In this document: one piece after another, positions 13,441 through 25,552 of the stretch
Layout of the letters: the number at the start of each line of letters is the position of its first letter
How positions within the stretch are numbered: position 1 is the first letter of the stretch
Assembly: GCA_016946835.1 (NCBI GenBank)
Contig: JACVTC010000062.1
Coordinates: 107,501 to 171,500 of the forward strand
Source of the DNA: Neocallimastix lanati (nom. inval.)
Taxonomy: Eukaryota; Neocallimastigomycota; Neocallimastigomycetes; Neocallimastigales; Neocallimastigaceae
Reading direction: 5' to 3'
Length of the DNA stretch: 64,000 nucleotides
Translations under genes and position numbers: made by a program
The notes under the pieces: generated by a model
What the model saw: the letters and a program-made list of their open reading frames with translations, nothing else
What the model was told of the DNA's origin: nothing
Database searches by the model: none

Positions 13441-13990
13441 TGATTCAATTCTTGACCATGGTTCATAGAGTAATTTCATGGAATTGACACAATTGCCGAT
13501 CACTGGTCTGTAGGTAAGAGCACTGCCTGATAATAAACATTTCTTTAAATTAGGATTATAAACCCATACATTTTGAGTTTCAACATTAAAGAAATTAGAG
13601 GGATATTTATTCCAGATTTGCCATACTTGGTCGTCAGATTTATTGCAAGGTTTAAGATATACACCATCCGCATTAGATTCATCATTTTTTCTATCACCCT
13701 TACCTAAACATTCATTTGGTGATAATGGTGATTTGATTAATTCACTACTAACATCATATTCAAAGATGGCATCTTTATTAAGATCACAAGTATCAACTTT
13801 AATCTTACCATTTTCAACATCTTCAAGATATAAACATTTATTAGAGTTAATATAGCTACTGAAGATAGCCTTTAGGATAAGGATCTAAATACCATACATA
13901 CTTAGGAGTATTTTCACAGGGTCTAATTTTAGGTTTATAAGGTCTATCTTCCGAATTGTATAGGCTTCATTTTTTAAATCTTTAATAAAA
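13441..13990 (-). pseudogene. Broken gene resembling a ricin-B / beta-trefoil-type extracellular protein
   Basis: Reading on the minus strand from about 13860 to 13441, a stop-free frame contains KCLYLEDVENGKIK, ECLGKG, GVYLKPCNKSDDQVWQIW and KKCLLSGSA. The repeated C-L and QxW pattern is typical of ricin-type beta-trefoil or similar Cys-rich secreted repeats. Upstream (13990-13870) the same repeat type continues in another frame (RPCENTPKYVWYLDP), so at least one frameshift near 13870 breaks the gene. No start codon or signal peptide is left. The lectin assignment is inferred from the pattern only. Confidence 0.5.
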
Positions 13991-14639
13991 AACCTCAACG
14001 GAATCCTTTATTCTTTTTGAAGGAATACAATCGGCTATTGAAAACGAAATTAAATGAAGTAGGTTATATTCGTGCACCATTCTTTGAACATCCCACATAA
14101 ATTTCAAATAAAAGTTATTTCCATAATTTTATATACCGTTAAGCAATGCACTTTGATTATCGCCATTAATAACACCTAGTAGAATTCCTTCGCGAACTAA
14201 TACTTTATTTTCATAAGATATAGTTAGATTTCTTGGAAGTAACAGAGATATCAAATGGGCATATGGAATTTCTACTTGATATTTATGAGTTACCAAGGAA
14301 TGATCATTCAAAGAGCCTTCTCCCTCTTTCAAATCATTCGATAAAATTAATTAAAAAATTAGATTTAAAGACAAAAAAAAAAACCCCACCAACATTATTT
14401 AATTATATAGTATTAGTGGTACGATGAAAACTAATGAATATATTAAAGCTTTATTTTCAAACAACGAATCTCTATAAGTAATTCAATTTATTTAATTAAA
14501 TTTAAAGAATCAAAAATTCAATGTAAACAAAACAAAACAATTTAATAGATTCAGCCACAAATAACAACACAACTAATGATGCGTGATATACAAAAAATTT
14601 TAAAAATTTATATGAATTTTATTCATTTTTTATCTAATA

Positions 14640-15470
14640 GTAACGATGCAATTGATTACTTTAATGATGAAGATGAAGAAGAAAAACTTTGAAATTTACA
14701 GATATTCCAGAGGCATATAGTGATTTAATAGAAGTTTTTAGTATAGAAATTAATGTTGACAAATTACTTACTCATCGACTTACTGACGGTAATAAAATAG
14801 TACTTCAAAAAGACGCTACCTTGCATTATTTTAACGTTTTTTGCTTTATATTATTAAAGGAAATTAATTATTAATAATTTTAAACAAAAACTTTGTTGAC
14901 CCAATAGGACGACACTATAAATATATAAATAATATAAAAATGAAGAAAATTTGTTTTATAATGGTCAGTGTAACTCCAAAATACGTTAAAAATTTACAAT
15001 GATTTTTTAGGTTTATATAATTACAGATTGCCTTTTTTTTTTATTTTGAAAACCACGCATTTATTACTAAATCATTATATAATCTAATAAAGAAGAAAGT
15101 AAAATTTTAATGGACAAATAATTGTGACGAAGCCTTTAAGGAATTAAAATGAAGACTTATTACTTCTCCAATCTTGTTACCTCCAGATACTCAAAAATCA
15201 TTCGTTGTGGAGTATAACACAAGTAACTTCTCAATTGGAACAATTTTATCACAAAAGGATGATGAAGGGAAACTTCATCCTGTTGCATAATATTCCAGAA
15301 GCTTAAATAATGCCGAATTTAATTATTCAATAACTGAAAAAGAATTATTAGCTATAAAGAGTGTATTTTCTACTTACTGACATTTTTTACTTGGAGCTAA
15401 GTAATCAAGCTATAGTATTCACTTAATTATAAAAATTTAGTATATATTTTAGGAGGAAAAGTTGAAATGG
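14640..15470 (+). mobile_element. Ty3/gypsy pol remnant (RT N-terminus, RNase H)
   Basis: At 14689-14874 a frame reads IPEAYSDLIEVFS followed by LLTHRLTD and a Leu/Lys segment, the linker that opens the gypsy reverse transcriptase. From about 14960 the RT thumb / RNase H junction appears (VTPKYVKNLQ), followed by DEAFKELK, a P-D-T-Q-K-S-F-V-V-E strand, ILSQKDDEGKLHPVA and TEKELLAIKSVF. Several in-frame stops (TAA, TGA) and missing sequence between the parts show it is dead. The central catalytic RT block is deleted. Confidence 0.75.
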
Positions 15471-15587
15471 CTAAAAAAGCAATTATGTACAAAGAGAATG
15501 ATTTTGGATTTATTCCAGAAATCAAAGACTTAACATTTCAATAACCCAAGTTTCAATTAGGATTCTTTTGGCTCTCTCGAATTAGGT

Positions 15588-16358
15588 GTGGTTTTAAATT
15601 TAACATTAGTTTCTCCATTAAAAAAAAAAATAGTCTCAGAAGATTGCCCTAAATGTTGCCGATGTTGTGGTGTTAGTATAACTAGCTTTTCTCACTGGAT
15701 CTTTGACTGTAAAGAATTGGAAAATTACAGAAATAAGTCTTTACCTTTTCTAGATGATCTCTTTTTGAAGTTTGCAATGATAATTGAACAAAAATCCTTG
15801 GATGTTTCTTTAGATTCAGAAAAGGACTATGATAATAATATTTATTATTTTATATTAAGTTCTCTTCTTGGCGGGCGTTCAATATATGAAAAAATTAAAC
15901 TTAGTGATGGGGAACAAAGACAATTAGTTGACAATTAGTTGACAATTTTTTTAACAAAGTTCAACTTCATCCACTGTTCCGTATTTTGTGGGGATTGCGG
16001 AGTTTCTGACAAACGTAATGCCATTTATTTGTCGATCTTTTAGATTGATGATGAAATGGTATTCCGTTGAGTTACCGTTGCTAAGAGCATCGACGTTGAA
16101 ATGATAGGGCATGGATTTTCACCTACCCGGTGAAAAATATAATACAGATTCGATTGATAACACTAATACTGAAATTATTACTCGCAATAATGGACGTGGT
16201 GTTATCATCGATGAATGGGAAAAGTTAGAAACTATTGTTTCTAACGCACTCTTATAATTATATAATATATAATATTTTATTTCATGTATTTTATTTTTTT
16301 TTCATTTAAATCATTTAATTTTATTATTATTATAAATTAAATAAAGTTTTAAAAAAAA
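15588..16358 (+). mobile_element. LINE 3' end: ORF2 C-terminal zinc knuckle, tail domain, short poly(A)
   Basis: The frame 15588-15938 (116 codons, no ATG) carries CPKCCRCC...SHWIFDC...LxxYR, the Cys/His motif at the C-terminus of many LINE ORF2 proteins. An 11-bp direct duplication (TTAGTTGACAA, about 15925-15946) introduces the stop. Beyond it the sequence continues, with frameshifts, into a conserved tail (FVGIAEFLTNV, MKWYSVE, TEIITRNNG, GVIIDEWE) that also occurs at 25.2-25.5 kb. An AATAAA at about 16342 is followed by nine A. The element therefore runs plus-strand and is 5'-truncated. Confidence 0.7.
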
Positions 16359-16621
16359 ATTATTTTTATTTTTATTTTTATTTTTATTATCTTTTTTATT
16401 TTTATTTTTATTATCTTTTTTATTTTTATTTTTATTTTTACTATTTATATCAAAATTAATAATAATTAAGTAAAATAATATCTCCTATTATTATATATGA
16501 TTGTAAAAATTATTACATTAAAAAAGATATTTATTGAATTTGGAATACATATAATAAATTATTAATTAGTAATACATTATATATTTAAGAATGTCTTTAA
16601 AATATATATAAATATAGTGAA

Positions 16622-16652
<31 letters not shown>

Positions 16653-17001
16653 TTTTCAAAAAAGTATTTATATATATACATGTATATCTTATTTTATCTA
16701 TAAATTTATAATTTTTATAACAAATGCAATTAATACAAAAATTTTTATTAGAAGTTTAAAGTTCTTTGGGGAAATATGATTATCTTATTCATTATTAGGA
16801 TATTAAATATAATAAATTTAAAGCAAAAATTAGTTTATTATTAAAATAGAAATAAAAAAATTTATTGTAATAAATAATTAAAATTTATTATTATTTATAT
16901 TTAAAAAAAGAATGAAATAAAATAAAATAAATAAATAAATAAATAAATAAAATAAGTAAATAGATAAAATAAAAATATATATATATATATATAAATTTTT
17001 A
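16359..17001. other. Intergenic, (TTTTTA)n-type repeats and A/T tracts
   Basis: A short hexanucleotide-like TTTTTA array occupies about 16361-16440. The remainder is A/T words and homopolymers up to the stop codon of the LRR gene at 17002. No gene was seen. Confidence 0.5.
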
Positions 17002-17235
17002 TCATTCAATCTTACCTATACCACTAGTTTCTTGTAGTCCTGTACTACAATCATATTTTAATTTAGGATATTTACAAATGGTATTCTTTTCGTCATCTGC
17101 ATAGCATAATTTTGTTCCAAGAAATGAGCATTTTTCTAAATAATTAAATTTTTTCATATTTGGAATTCTTCCATAGATTATATTATTATTTAATACTCTA
17201 AAAATTTTAATCGTTATTTATATTGATTAAAAATA

Positions 17236-17274
<39 letters not shown>

Positions 17275-17964
17275 TATAAAAAAAAATTATTTAAATTCAA
17301 ATTAATAAATATATATTTATTAATTATTTTATTTTTTTAAAAAAAAATATAATAAGAAAACAAAAGCAAAAGAACAAAAAACAAAAAACAAAAAAAACAA
17401 AAAAAACAAATTAAATTAATACTAATAGTATATAATAAAAAAAAGGTATTTACATTGTTCTTAGATTTCTTAAATTATCAATTGATGGTAAATATCTTTC
17501 CAATTTATTGTCAGATAAATCTCTATATTTAGAAATATATATATTAATATATGAGTATTAATTTTTTAATTTTCTTTTTTTCATATTATTGATTTTATAT
17601 ATAGGTAGATATTGATTTACAAAAATCGTAAAGATGTCATGGCACTAATTTCATTAGGAATATTTCCTTCAATTTGATTATATGATAAATTTCTAATTTA
17701 TTATTATATCATTATCATTTTTATTATTATTATTATTTCAATATTATTAATAAAACAACAACAATAATAATAATAATAATAATAGTAATAATAATAATAA
17801 TAAATATTATGAAATAATAAATATTAAAAAATATTAATAAATATATATTAAATTAATAATGATATATATAACATTTATAACATTTACAGTTTCTCCAATT
17901 TATTTAATTTACAAATTGAAGATGGAAAGTATCCAAAAATTTTATTATTATTTAAATCTCTATT

Positions 17965-18011
<47 letters not shown>

Positions 18012-19219
18012 GTATTAGTATTAGTATTAGTATTAGTATTAGTATTAGTATTAGTATTATTAGTATTTCATATAACTTTTATTTAAATAAATAAATAAAT
18101 AATTAATTGAATAAATGTAAATATAAATGATATTTATATGAATTTTTTAATAATAATACTGTGTATATAATTTAAAAATGAATAAATTTTATATATACAA
18201 TGTTATCAGCTGTGACAATTTTTCAAAATTAAGAGCATGAATTTGAAAATTTAAACCTTTATGAGCTAATTCTCTATATAAATATAACAAATATAATAAT
18301 TAATATGAAATTTAAAATATAGATAAAATATATATATCTATTTATAATATAATTATTTATGTATAAATTATAAATTTTATTTATTTATTTTTATTTTTAT
18401 TTTATTTATTTTTTTTTAATAATAATTTTAATAAATGTTTAATAATATTTTACATTTTTAATATATGATTTTCATCACAAATAATTCCTTCATTATTACA
18501 ACAATTTTCATTATTGATTTGTAGCAACTCATTAACTACTTTGCATTCTTCAGCTAAACCTATATATACATATATATATAAGAAATAAATTAATAATATA
18601 AATATATAAATATATATAAGAAAATAATATATTTATATAAATATATTTTAAGAAAATATTTTATATATAAATATATAATAGAATTATTTAAAATGTTAAT
18701 ATTGTTTAATAAGAAACATAATTATAATAATAATATTAAATTTAATAAAAAAAAAAAAAAATAAAAATAAAAGCATTTTTACTAATATTTTAAAATATTT
18801 ATAAATTATTAATTACTTTTGGATAATGTATTTGAAATAGGAGTTGATGATGTTGGAATTGATTCATTTTCATTCTTAGTAGAAGTTTTATTATTTTTAG
18901 ACGTAGTTGTTGTTGTTGTTGTAGTTGTTGTAGTTGTTGGTTTTTTTAAGGTTGTCGTTGTCGTTGTCGTTGTTGTTGTTGGTTTTTTTGTAGTAGTAGT
19001 TGTTGTTGTTGTAGTTTTTTTTGAAGTAGTAGTCGTAGTAGTAGTTGTAGTAGTCGTAGTAGTAGTTGTAGTAGTCGTAGTAGTCGTAGTTGTTGTAGTA
19101 GTCGTAGTTGGTGTTGTTGTTGTTTTAGTTACTGTCGTAGTGGTTCTTACTGGATTGTCTAATATATATAATTGTTAAAATATATAATAATAAATAATAG
19201 AAAAGAATTCATTTTTTTC

Positions 19220-19251
<32 letters not shown>

Positions 19252-20342
19252 ATGCAGTATTTACCTACAGCTTCAACGAGTTCACAATTACCATTTACAC
19301 AATCATATATATCAATTAATCCAGTTTTACAAAATAGTTTATTTTTAGACATTTCGAATGTTTCACTATTTACACAATATCGTCCATCTATTATTAGAAA
19401 TTAAAATATTTATTAGAATAAAATTAATAATAATAATAAAAAAAAAATAAAGTAAAATTAAATAAAATAATAAAATTAAAGTAAAAACAAAATAAAAGAA
19501 AAATGAAAAAAGAAATAATATATATATATATATATATACATAAATTTACCTTCAACATGATTGAAGATAATACCACTGTATTCCCCAATACTGTAAACTT
19601 TTACTGGAACATTTTGATATGCATTTTCAGTTTGATTTGTAAAAATATTGTCATCATAGTAATCAAAGTTTATTAGATATTCATTATTTTCATTTTCAAA
19701 TTCAATTCCTTGATTCTTTGATACACAAAAATAAACTGTTCCTTCACCATAAGGTTGAATTAAGCCTCCAACACTTTCACTACAATCATTTTGATCTTCA
19801 GCTCCTGTATTAATATCCGTTTTAGTGTATGCTTTTCCACCAAATTTTAAATTATAATATCCAAATGGATCTGTATCTTTAACATAACCTGGAGAAGATT
19901 TACAATTATATCCACCATCTGAATATTGAATACAATTGATAATATTTAAACTTTCTCTATCTGTAATATTAGAACTTAAAGATTGCTCATTTATAGTGTA
20001 ACCATTCCCATTATAATAAGAATATTCTCCTTCTGTAATATATACAAAATTTATTCCTTCATTTAAATAATAACTCTTGCAATAATTATCTCCATTACTG
20101 TAAATATTTATAGTTCTTTCTGTATAGCAAAAATTATAATAATTATAGCTTATATAACAACTCTTTTTTTGATTTGTACAGACATTATCTTTGATTCTTA
20201 CTTAAACAAATAATAATAAAAATAAATTAATATTATTATTAAATTTAGTTATTTATAAATATATTAAATATTTTAGAATATTATTCTATTAACTTATATA
20301 CCAAATAATCCAAATGAAAAGAATGAATAGAAGAAGAAACAT
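17002..20342 (-). CDS. Secreted protein: Cys-containing N-domain, poly-Thr linker, LRR domain (10 exons)
   Basis: Proposed exons on the minus strand: 20342-20294, 20200-19550, 19387-19265, 19158-18817, 18559-18454, 18273-18199, 17959-17888, 17692-17621, 17522-17454, 17197-17002. They join in frame to 584 residues. Residues 1-16 are hydrophobic (signal peptide). The next 260 or so residues are Tyr/Asn/Gly-rich with scattered Cys and match no family I know. Exon 4 encodes an almost pure threonine linker with Lys-Pro breaks, likely O-glycosylated. An LRR N-cap (EEC...NCCN...IIC) and four or five LRRs follow, mostly one per 69-75-nt exon. The last exon ends in a Cys-rich cap. The first donor is uncertain: the better site, GTATAT at about 20300, would create TGA, whereas GTTAAT at 20293 keeps the frame. 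The final GGTAAG before the stop could alternatively be a donor. Confidence 0.8.
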
Positions 20343-20692
20343 GTTAAGCTAATGTATATATTTTTTATATTAATTAATCAAGTAATATATTTTTTAAAAA
20401 TAAAAATCTTTTATATTAACATATTATATATTTCTCTTAATAAAAATATTTTATTTTTATACCTAAATAATAATTTTATCATAATTAGATATTAATATTT
20501 TAAAAATATTATTTAATATTAATTTTAGAAAAAAAACAAATATATATATATATATATTTTTTTTTTTAAATAATAATAAATTATGTTAAGAATATATTAT
20601 AAAAATGAAAAAATTTTTCTAAAAAAAATACATAAAAAAAGAAAAAAAATAAGTAAATAAATAAATATTTATAAAAAAAAAATATTTTTAAT

Positions 20693-20736
<44 letters not shown>

Positions 20737-21351
20737 AATAAAATATAAAAAAAAAATAAAATAAAATAAAAATAAGAAAATTCACTATTATAACTTTAGA
20801 TAATAAAATTTTTTAAAAAATATATTTTTTTAAATAAAAAAACTTTTTTAATAACTCATATATATTTATAATCATACATATTATTCTAAAGATCTATTAT
20901 TACAACAATCATAATATTAATAATAATATAAAATTTTTTATAATAAATAAATTTATAAATATTTAATATTAATCTTTGTTGTTTTCTCTAATTTTTAATT
21001 TTATTTTTTACACTCTTTTTGGTATTTTAACTAGAACTAAATTATTATTTAATTATAATATTAAACTTTAAAGAATAAAAGTAATATAAAATAGTAGTAA
21101 ATGATGGCAATATAATATTATTCTTTTATAAAGGAAATAAAAAAATGATTGAAAGATTGATATTTGATAAATACTTAAAATACTTAATTTTTTTTAAAAA
21201 AAAAAAAAAAAAATATGAAACTAAATAAATATAAAAATTAATCATAATTAATAGAATTATTGAAATTATAATAAATATTATTATTCATATTATTATTATT
21301 AAACATTAAATACATATTTTTTAATATTCTTTAATAACAAGAGAAAGAGAA

Positions 21352-21391
<40 letters not shown>

Positions 21392-21575
21392 ACAATTAAA
21401 TTTAATTTTTATTTATTTATTTTTTTTATTTATTAATTTTATTAATTTTTTTTTTGGTTGTACAATTATTATAAATTATAAATGCTATAAACTAAAAAAA
21501 AATATAAAAAAAAAAAATATAAAAACCTTATTATTATAATAATTTTTTTTATTTTTAATTATTATTATTATTTTT

Positions 21576-21607
<32 letters not shown>

Positions 21608-23083
21608 TTATAATTATTTATTATTTTTATTTTTATTTTTATTTTTCCTATATATTTGATATATATTTTTTTTAATAAAATATTATTAAACATTTTATCT
21701 TTAGAAAAAAAATACATTTATTTGAGAATTAGTTTTCATAATTTCATTTTATTCCAATCTATTCTCCATTCCAATCAAATATTATTTTGAAAAAAAAATT
21801 TCACAAATCAAAGAAAAAATGTATTCTAAGCCTTTATAATAAAAAATAAAAAAAATTTTTTTTTTTCAAATTTCTTTTCTGATAATTATAAAAAAAATAA
21901 AATTTCATTGTTGGTAATTAAATAATATATCAATACTTTTAAAATATATCAAACTTATAATTATAAACTTAAGTATATTATATAAAAATAAAATATATAT
22001 AGATATATATTTAAAAATAAAAAAATTGTAAGTATTAGTATTACTATAATTATTATTTATTAAATATTATCATATATAAGAAAAGATATGAAACAATAAT
22101 TTAATAGAATCAATAAAAATAATAAAAAAATAAATATTAAAGCTGTAAGTATAAGTAATATATATTTTAAAAAAAATAACAATTTTAAATATAACTATAG
22201 TTATTATTATCTTTATTTTTAAATTTTAATTTATTAAAAATAACCTTTATTTTTTTTCATATTCATTCTCCGATTAAAATTAGACTATTTAAAAATAGAT
22301 AAAATCGAGAGTTATAAAAAAATAATAAAGAAAAAAATTAAAAAATTAAAAAATTAAAAAATTTTTAATAATTTACTATTTCTAAATTTTATTAAAAATT
22401 AATAAATTATTAAAGTTTTTAATTAAAAAATTATAAAATTCTATTTCTATTTTTAATTTTATATTAATATTTTTTTTTTTTAAAAAAAAAAAAAAAAAAG
22501 TAGTTACATAAAAAACAACCATTTAAAATAATAAAATTCTTTAATTTTATAAATGAATATATAAATATATTACCTAATGTAATTTTAATTAAATAATTTT
22601 TTTATTAATGTTTTTTTATCTTTTTTTTCTATAAAAAATTCCAGTTTCATTAGAAGTAATACATATATTCTAATTAAAAGTAATATCCATCTTTTATAAT
22701 TAATTTTTTTTTAATTAACTTTTTTATTAATTTATTTATTTATTTATTTAATAATTTATTTATTTATTTATAATAATTTATTTATTTATTTATAATAATT
22801 TATTTATTTATATTTATTTATTTATTTAATAATTTATTTATTTATTTATAATAATTTATTTATTTATATTTATTTATTTATTTAATAATTTATTTATTTA
22901 TCTATAATTTATTTAGTTACCACGTTATTTATTTACTTATTTAGTTATTTACTTAGTTATAATATTTTATTTATTTATTTATTTATTTATTTATTATTAT
23001 AAAAATTTAATAATTACTTTTTTTATTCTTATAAAAATTTAATAAATACTTTTTAATTCCAAGTTTTAAATAAACAAATAAAA

Positions 23084-23182
<99 letters not shown>

Positions 23183-23645
23183 TTATTATTATTATTTATT
23201 ATTATTATTATTATTTATTATTATTTATTATTATTATTATTATTACTATTATAATAATTATTATTGTTGATGTTGTTTAATTTTTTATTATTATTTTTTG
23301 GTATTATTATATTTTATTATAATTTTATATCATTAATATATTATTAAAAATTAATTATATTATTTTATTCTAACTACTCCCACAAGTATTTAAAAAAAAA
23401 AAAAAAAAAAATTAGATTTATAAAAAACTTTATTAATTAAAATATTCATTAGAAAATCTAAAACTTAAAAATTAATTAATAGTAAAAATAAAAAATAATA
23501 ATAATAAAAAAAAAAAGAAATAATTAATTTTAATATAAAATAAAATAAAATATTTATTAGTAAATATAATTAGTAAATATTTTTAATTTTTTTTCTTAAA
23601 CAATATTAAAAAAAAAAAATTAACTTATAATACATAATTTCCTAA
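20343..23645. other. Gene-free AT-rich stretch
   Basis: I see no exon-like or protein-like sequence on either strand across 3.3 kb. It contains A runs of more than 30 nt (about 20698-20735), a T run at 21359-21387, and the ATTT/ATT repeat block listed separately. Both flanking genes point away from it: the LRR gene starts at its left edge and the PG-binding gene at its right edge. It therefore presumably holds two promoters. Confidence 0.55.
22730..23250. repeat. (TTTA)n followed by (ATT)n microsatellites
   Basis: TTTA units dominate 22730-23000, with a repeated higher-order block of about 75 bp (AATAATTTATTTATTTATAAT...) near 22750-22890. ATT units dominate 23085-23245. Confidence 0.85.
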
Positions 23646-24587
23646 ATGTTGATTGAAAATAAAAATTATTATTTTTATCATGTTTTATATTCATTTATAT
23701 TATATATTTCGGCATACTCTATGTCAACAAATATAAGAAATGATTTTATTCCTTTGAAAATTTATGACTCCGGAGAAAAAGTTAAAATAGTTCAAGAAAA
23801 ATTAATTTCTTTAAATTATTATTGTGGTCCTAATGGTGCAGATGGCTATTTTACCAATTCTACCGAAAATTGTATTAAAGAATTTCAATTCAATAATGGT
23901 CTTAATGTCACTGGAGAAATCGAAGAATTCACTTTTAATAGTTTATTCTCGAATGATCCTATTGAATCTATTAATAAAACTATAACTTCCATTTCTAGTA
24001 ACAATCCATGCTCTATAGAAAATGTTGTTAATTCTTATCAAAATCATAAACTTATCTATAGACGAAGAAGAGATTTTCATTCTAATAATCTCAAAGAGAA
24101 TAATCTTCCAGTTGAAGCTTCAGTTTCAGTAGATATAAATGATTTTTTAGATCAAATGGCAAGTTTATATAAATTTACAATTGAAATTACTAATGGGGTG
24201 AGAACAAATTCTCCAAACGGAAATGATTTAGAAATATGTTATATAGATAGTCACGTAGTTTTATCTTGTTATTGTCATGGATCAGAAAAACATTTCGCAT
24301 TGGCCTTCGGTGATGAAATGAGTAAAAGTTTATATGCTCGCCCCGGGGAAGTTGCTTGTATAAAGGATAAAAGATCATTTATAAGTTCATGGGATCACTG
24401 CGAATCTGGAGTATATATTGAAGAAGAAGATGCTGACCTAGAAACAGAGAAAAAAGAGAAAAATTTTAAAAAGAAAAGAACATGGTTTTGGATATTAATT
24501 ATTGGAGGTGTTATCTGTTTATTATTGATGTTGATTGGCTGTCCTATATTATATTGTATAATGAAAAATAGAGAATGGTGTGACTAA
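23646..24587 (+). CDS. Membrane-anchored protein with peptidoglycan-binding domain and possible M15-type peptidase fold
   Basis: A single exon of 313 codons from ATG 23646. Residues about 10-25 are hydrophobic (signal peptide or anchor). Residues about 34-105 fit the PG_binding_1 fold (VKIVQEKLISLNYYCG, GADGYFTNSTENCIKEFQ). Residues about 165-255 show features of zinc D-Ala-D-Ala carboxypeptidases of family M15: ITNGVRT, His 216 with Asp 223 (HxxxxxxD spacing), and a later WDH with His 251 as possible third zinc ligand. The usual Gly and Ala of the HxxGxAxD motif are replaced, so activity is uncertain. An acidic/Lys-rich stalk and one transmembrane helix (about 278-305) end the protein. Absence of introns and a bacterial wall-binding domain suggest transfer from bacteria. 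A role in lysing or sensing rumen bacteria is inference. Confidence 0.7.
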   Translation: MLIENKNYYFYHVLYSFILYISAYSMSTNIRNDFIPLKIYDSGEKVKIVQEKLISLNYYCGPNGADGYFTNSTENCIKEFQFNNGLNVTGEIEEFTFNSLFSNDPIESINKTITSISSNNPCSIENVVNSYQNHKLIYRRRRDFHSNNLKENNLPVEASVSVDINDFLDQMASLYKFTIEITNGVRTNSPNGNDLEICYIDSHVVLSCYCHGSEKHFALAFGDEMSKSLYARPGEVACIKDKRSFISSWDHCESGVYIEEEDADLETEKKEKNFKKKRTWFWILIIGGVICLLLMLIGCPILYCIMKNREWCD

Positions 24588-25199
24588 AAAGTTTTTCTTT
24601 GTCGATTAAAAAAAAAAAAGTATACTGAATATAATATCAGTACTATAACCATTAGACATTAGAATTTTATATCACATAATTTTATTATTTTACAAAAAAT
24701 ATATATATAAATATATGAAATGCATTTTAACAACTATAAAATTAATTTTTTTTTTTTTTTCATAAAAATAATAATTTTTTTTTTTTAAATTTATATATGT
24801 ATATTTTAATATTTATTGATATGTTTATTTATAATGAATTTATTTATAAATTTTATTTATACAAATAAAAAATTTATTTAAACATCAAAATATCATAAAT
24901 AATAATAGAACTATATCTGTATATATCTGTATATATAAATTTAATAATTTATTAACTCCTATATTTGAAGAAAAGAAAAAAATTAAAATAAAGATAAAAA
25001 TTAAAAATTTCTTTCTTCAAAAAATAAAGTTATAAAAAAATAAAAATATGTTAAATATTACTTATTATTATAAATAAATAAATATATTAATAAAAACATA
25101 TTAAAAAAATAACAAAAATTCTATTTTAATAAAAAATAATTATAATACTAATAATAATAATAAATCAAACAATTCACAAATTTATAATTTCATAATTGA
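24588..25199. other. Intergenic, no gene seen
   Basis: A/T-only words and homopolymers lie between the PG-binding gene and the poly(A) end of the LINE fragment. Nothing else is visible. Confidence 0.55.
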
Positions 25200-25552
25200 A
25201 TTTTTTTTTTTTTTTTTTTAAAATTATTTAATTATTTATTCATGTTGCTGTTGTTGTTCCCATTCATCGATGATAACACCGAGTCCATTATTGCGAGTAA
25301 TAATTTCAGTACTAGTGTTATCAACCGAATCTGTGTCAGATCTTTCATTGGGAGGTGAAAATCCATACCTAATCACTTCGACGTCGATTATCTTAGCAAC
25401 GGTAGATTCAAAAGATTCAACGGAATACCATTTCCATTTCATTTTCAATCTAAAAGATCGGACAAATCAATGGTATTACGTTTGTTAGAAACTCCGTAAT
25501 CCCCACAAAATACGTGAACATTCGACGAAGTTGAACTTTATAGGTATAGGTT
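25200..25552 (-). mobile_element. 5'-truncated LINE copy (ORF2 C-terminal tail plus poly(A))
   Basis: On the minus strand the sequence is homologous to the plus-strand tail at about 15950-16240. It shares the words WYSVE, IDVEVI, GFSPP, TDSVDNT, TEIITRNNG and GVIIDEWE. Here the last 70 codons (to stop 25236) are uninterrupted and end in a short Gln tract. A run of about 20 A in the element's sense follows at 25201-25220. The upstream part (25448-25552) has one frameshift relative to the other copy. Truncation at the 5' end plus a 3' poly(A) is the signature of target-primed LINE insertion. The 5' end lies within about 20 bp of the boundary of the large inverted duplication. Confidence 0.75.

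Noticed and set aside
14129-14427. Overlapping ORFs on both strands near 14.1-14.4 kb
   Set aside because: They sit in decayed gypsy sequence. A weak resemblance to the RT linker was not enough to call, so only 14640 onward is annotated.
17859-18086. Leu/Val-rich ORF on the plus strand
   Set aside because: It covers intron microsatellite and the antisense of an LRR exon.
18819-19178. 119-codon Val-rich ORF on the plus strand
   Set aside because: It is the antisense shadow of the poly-Thr linker exon of the minus-strand LRR gene, whose splice sites and phase fit.
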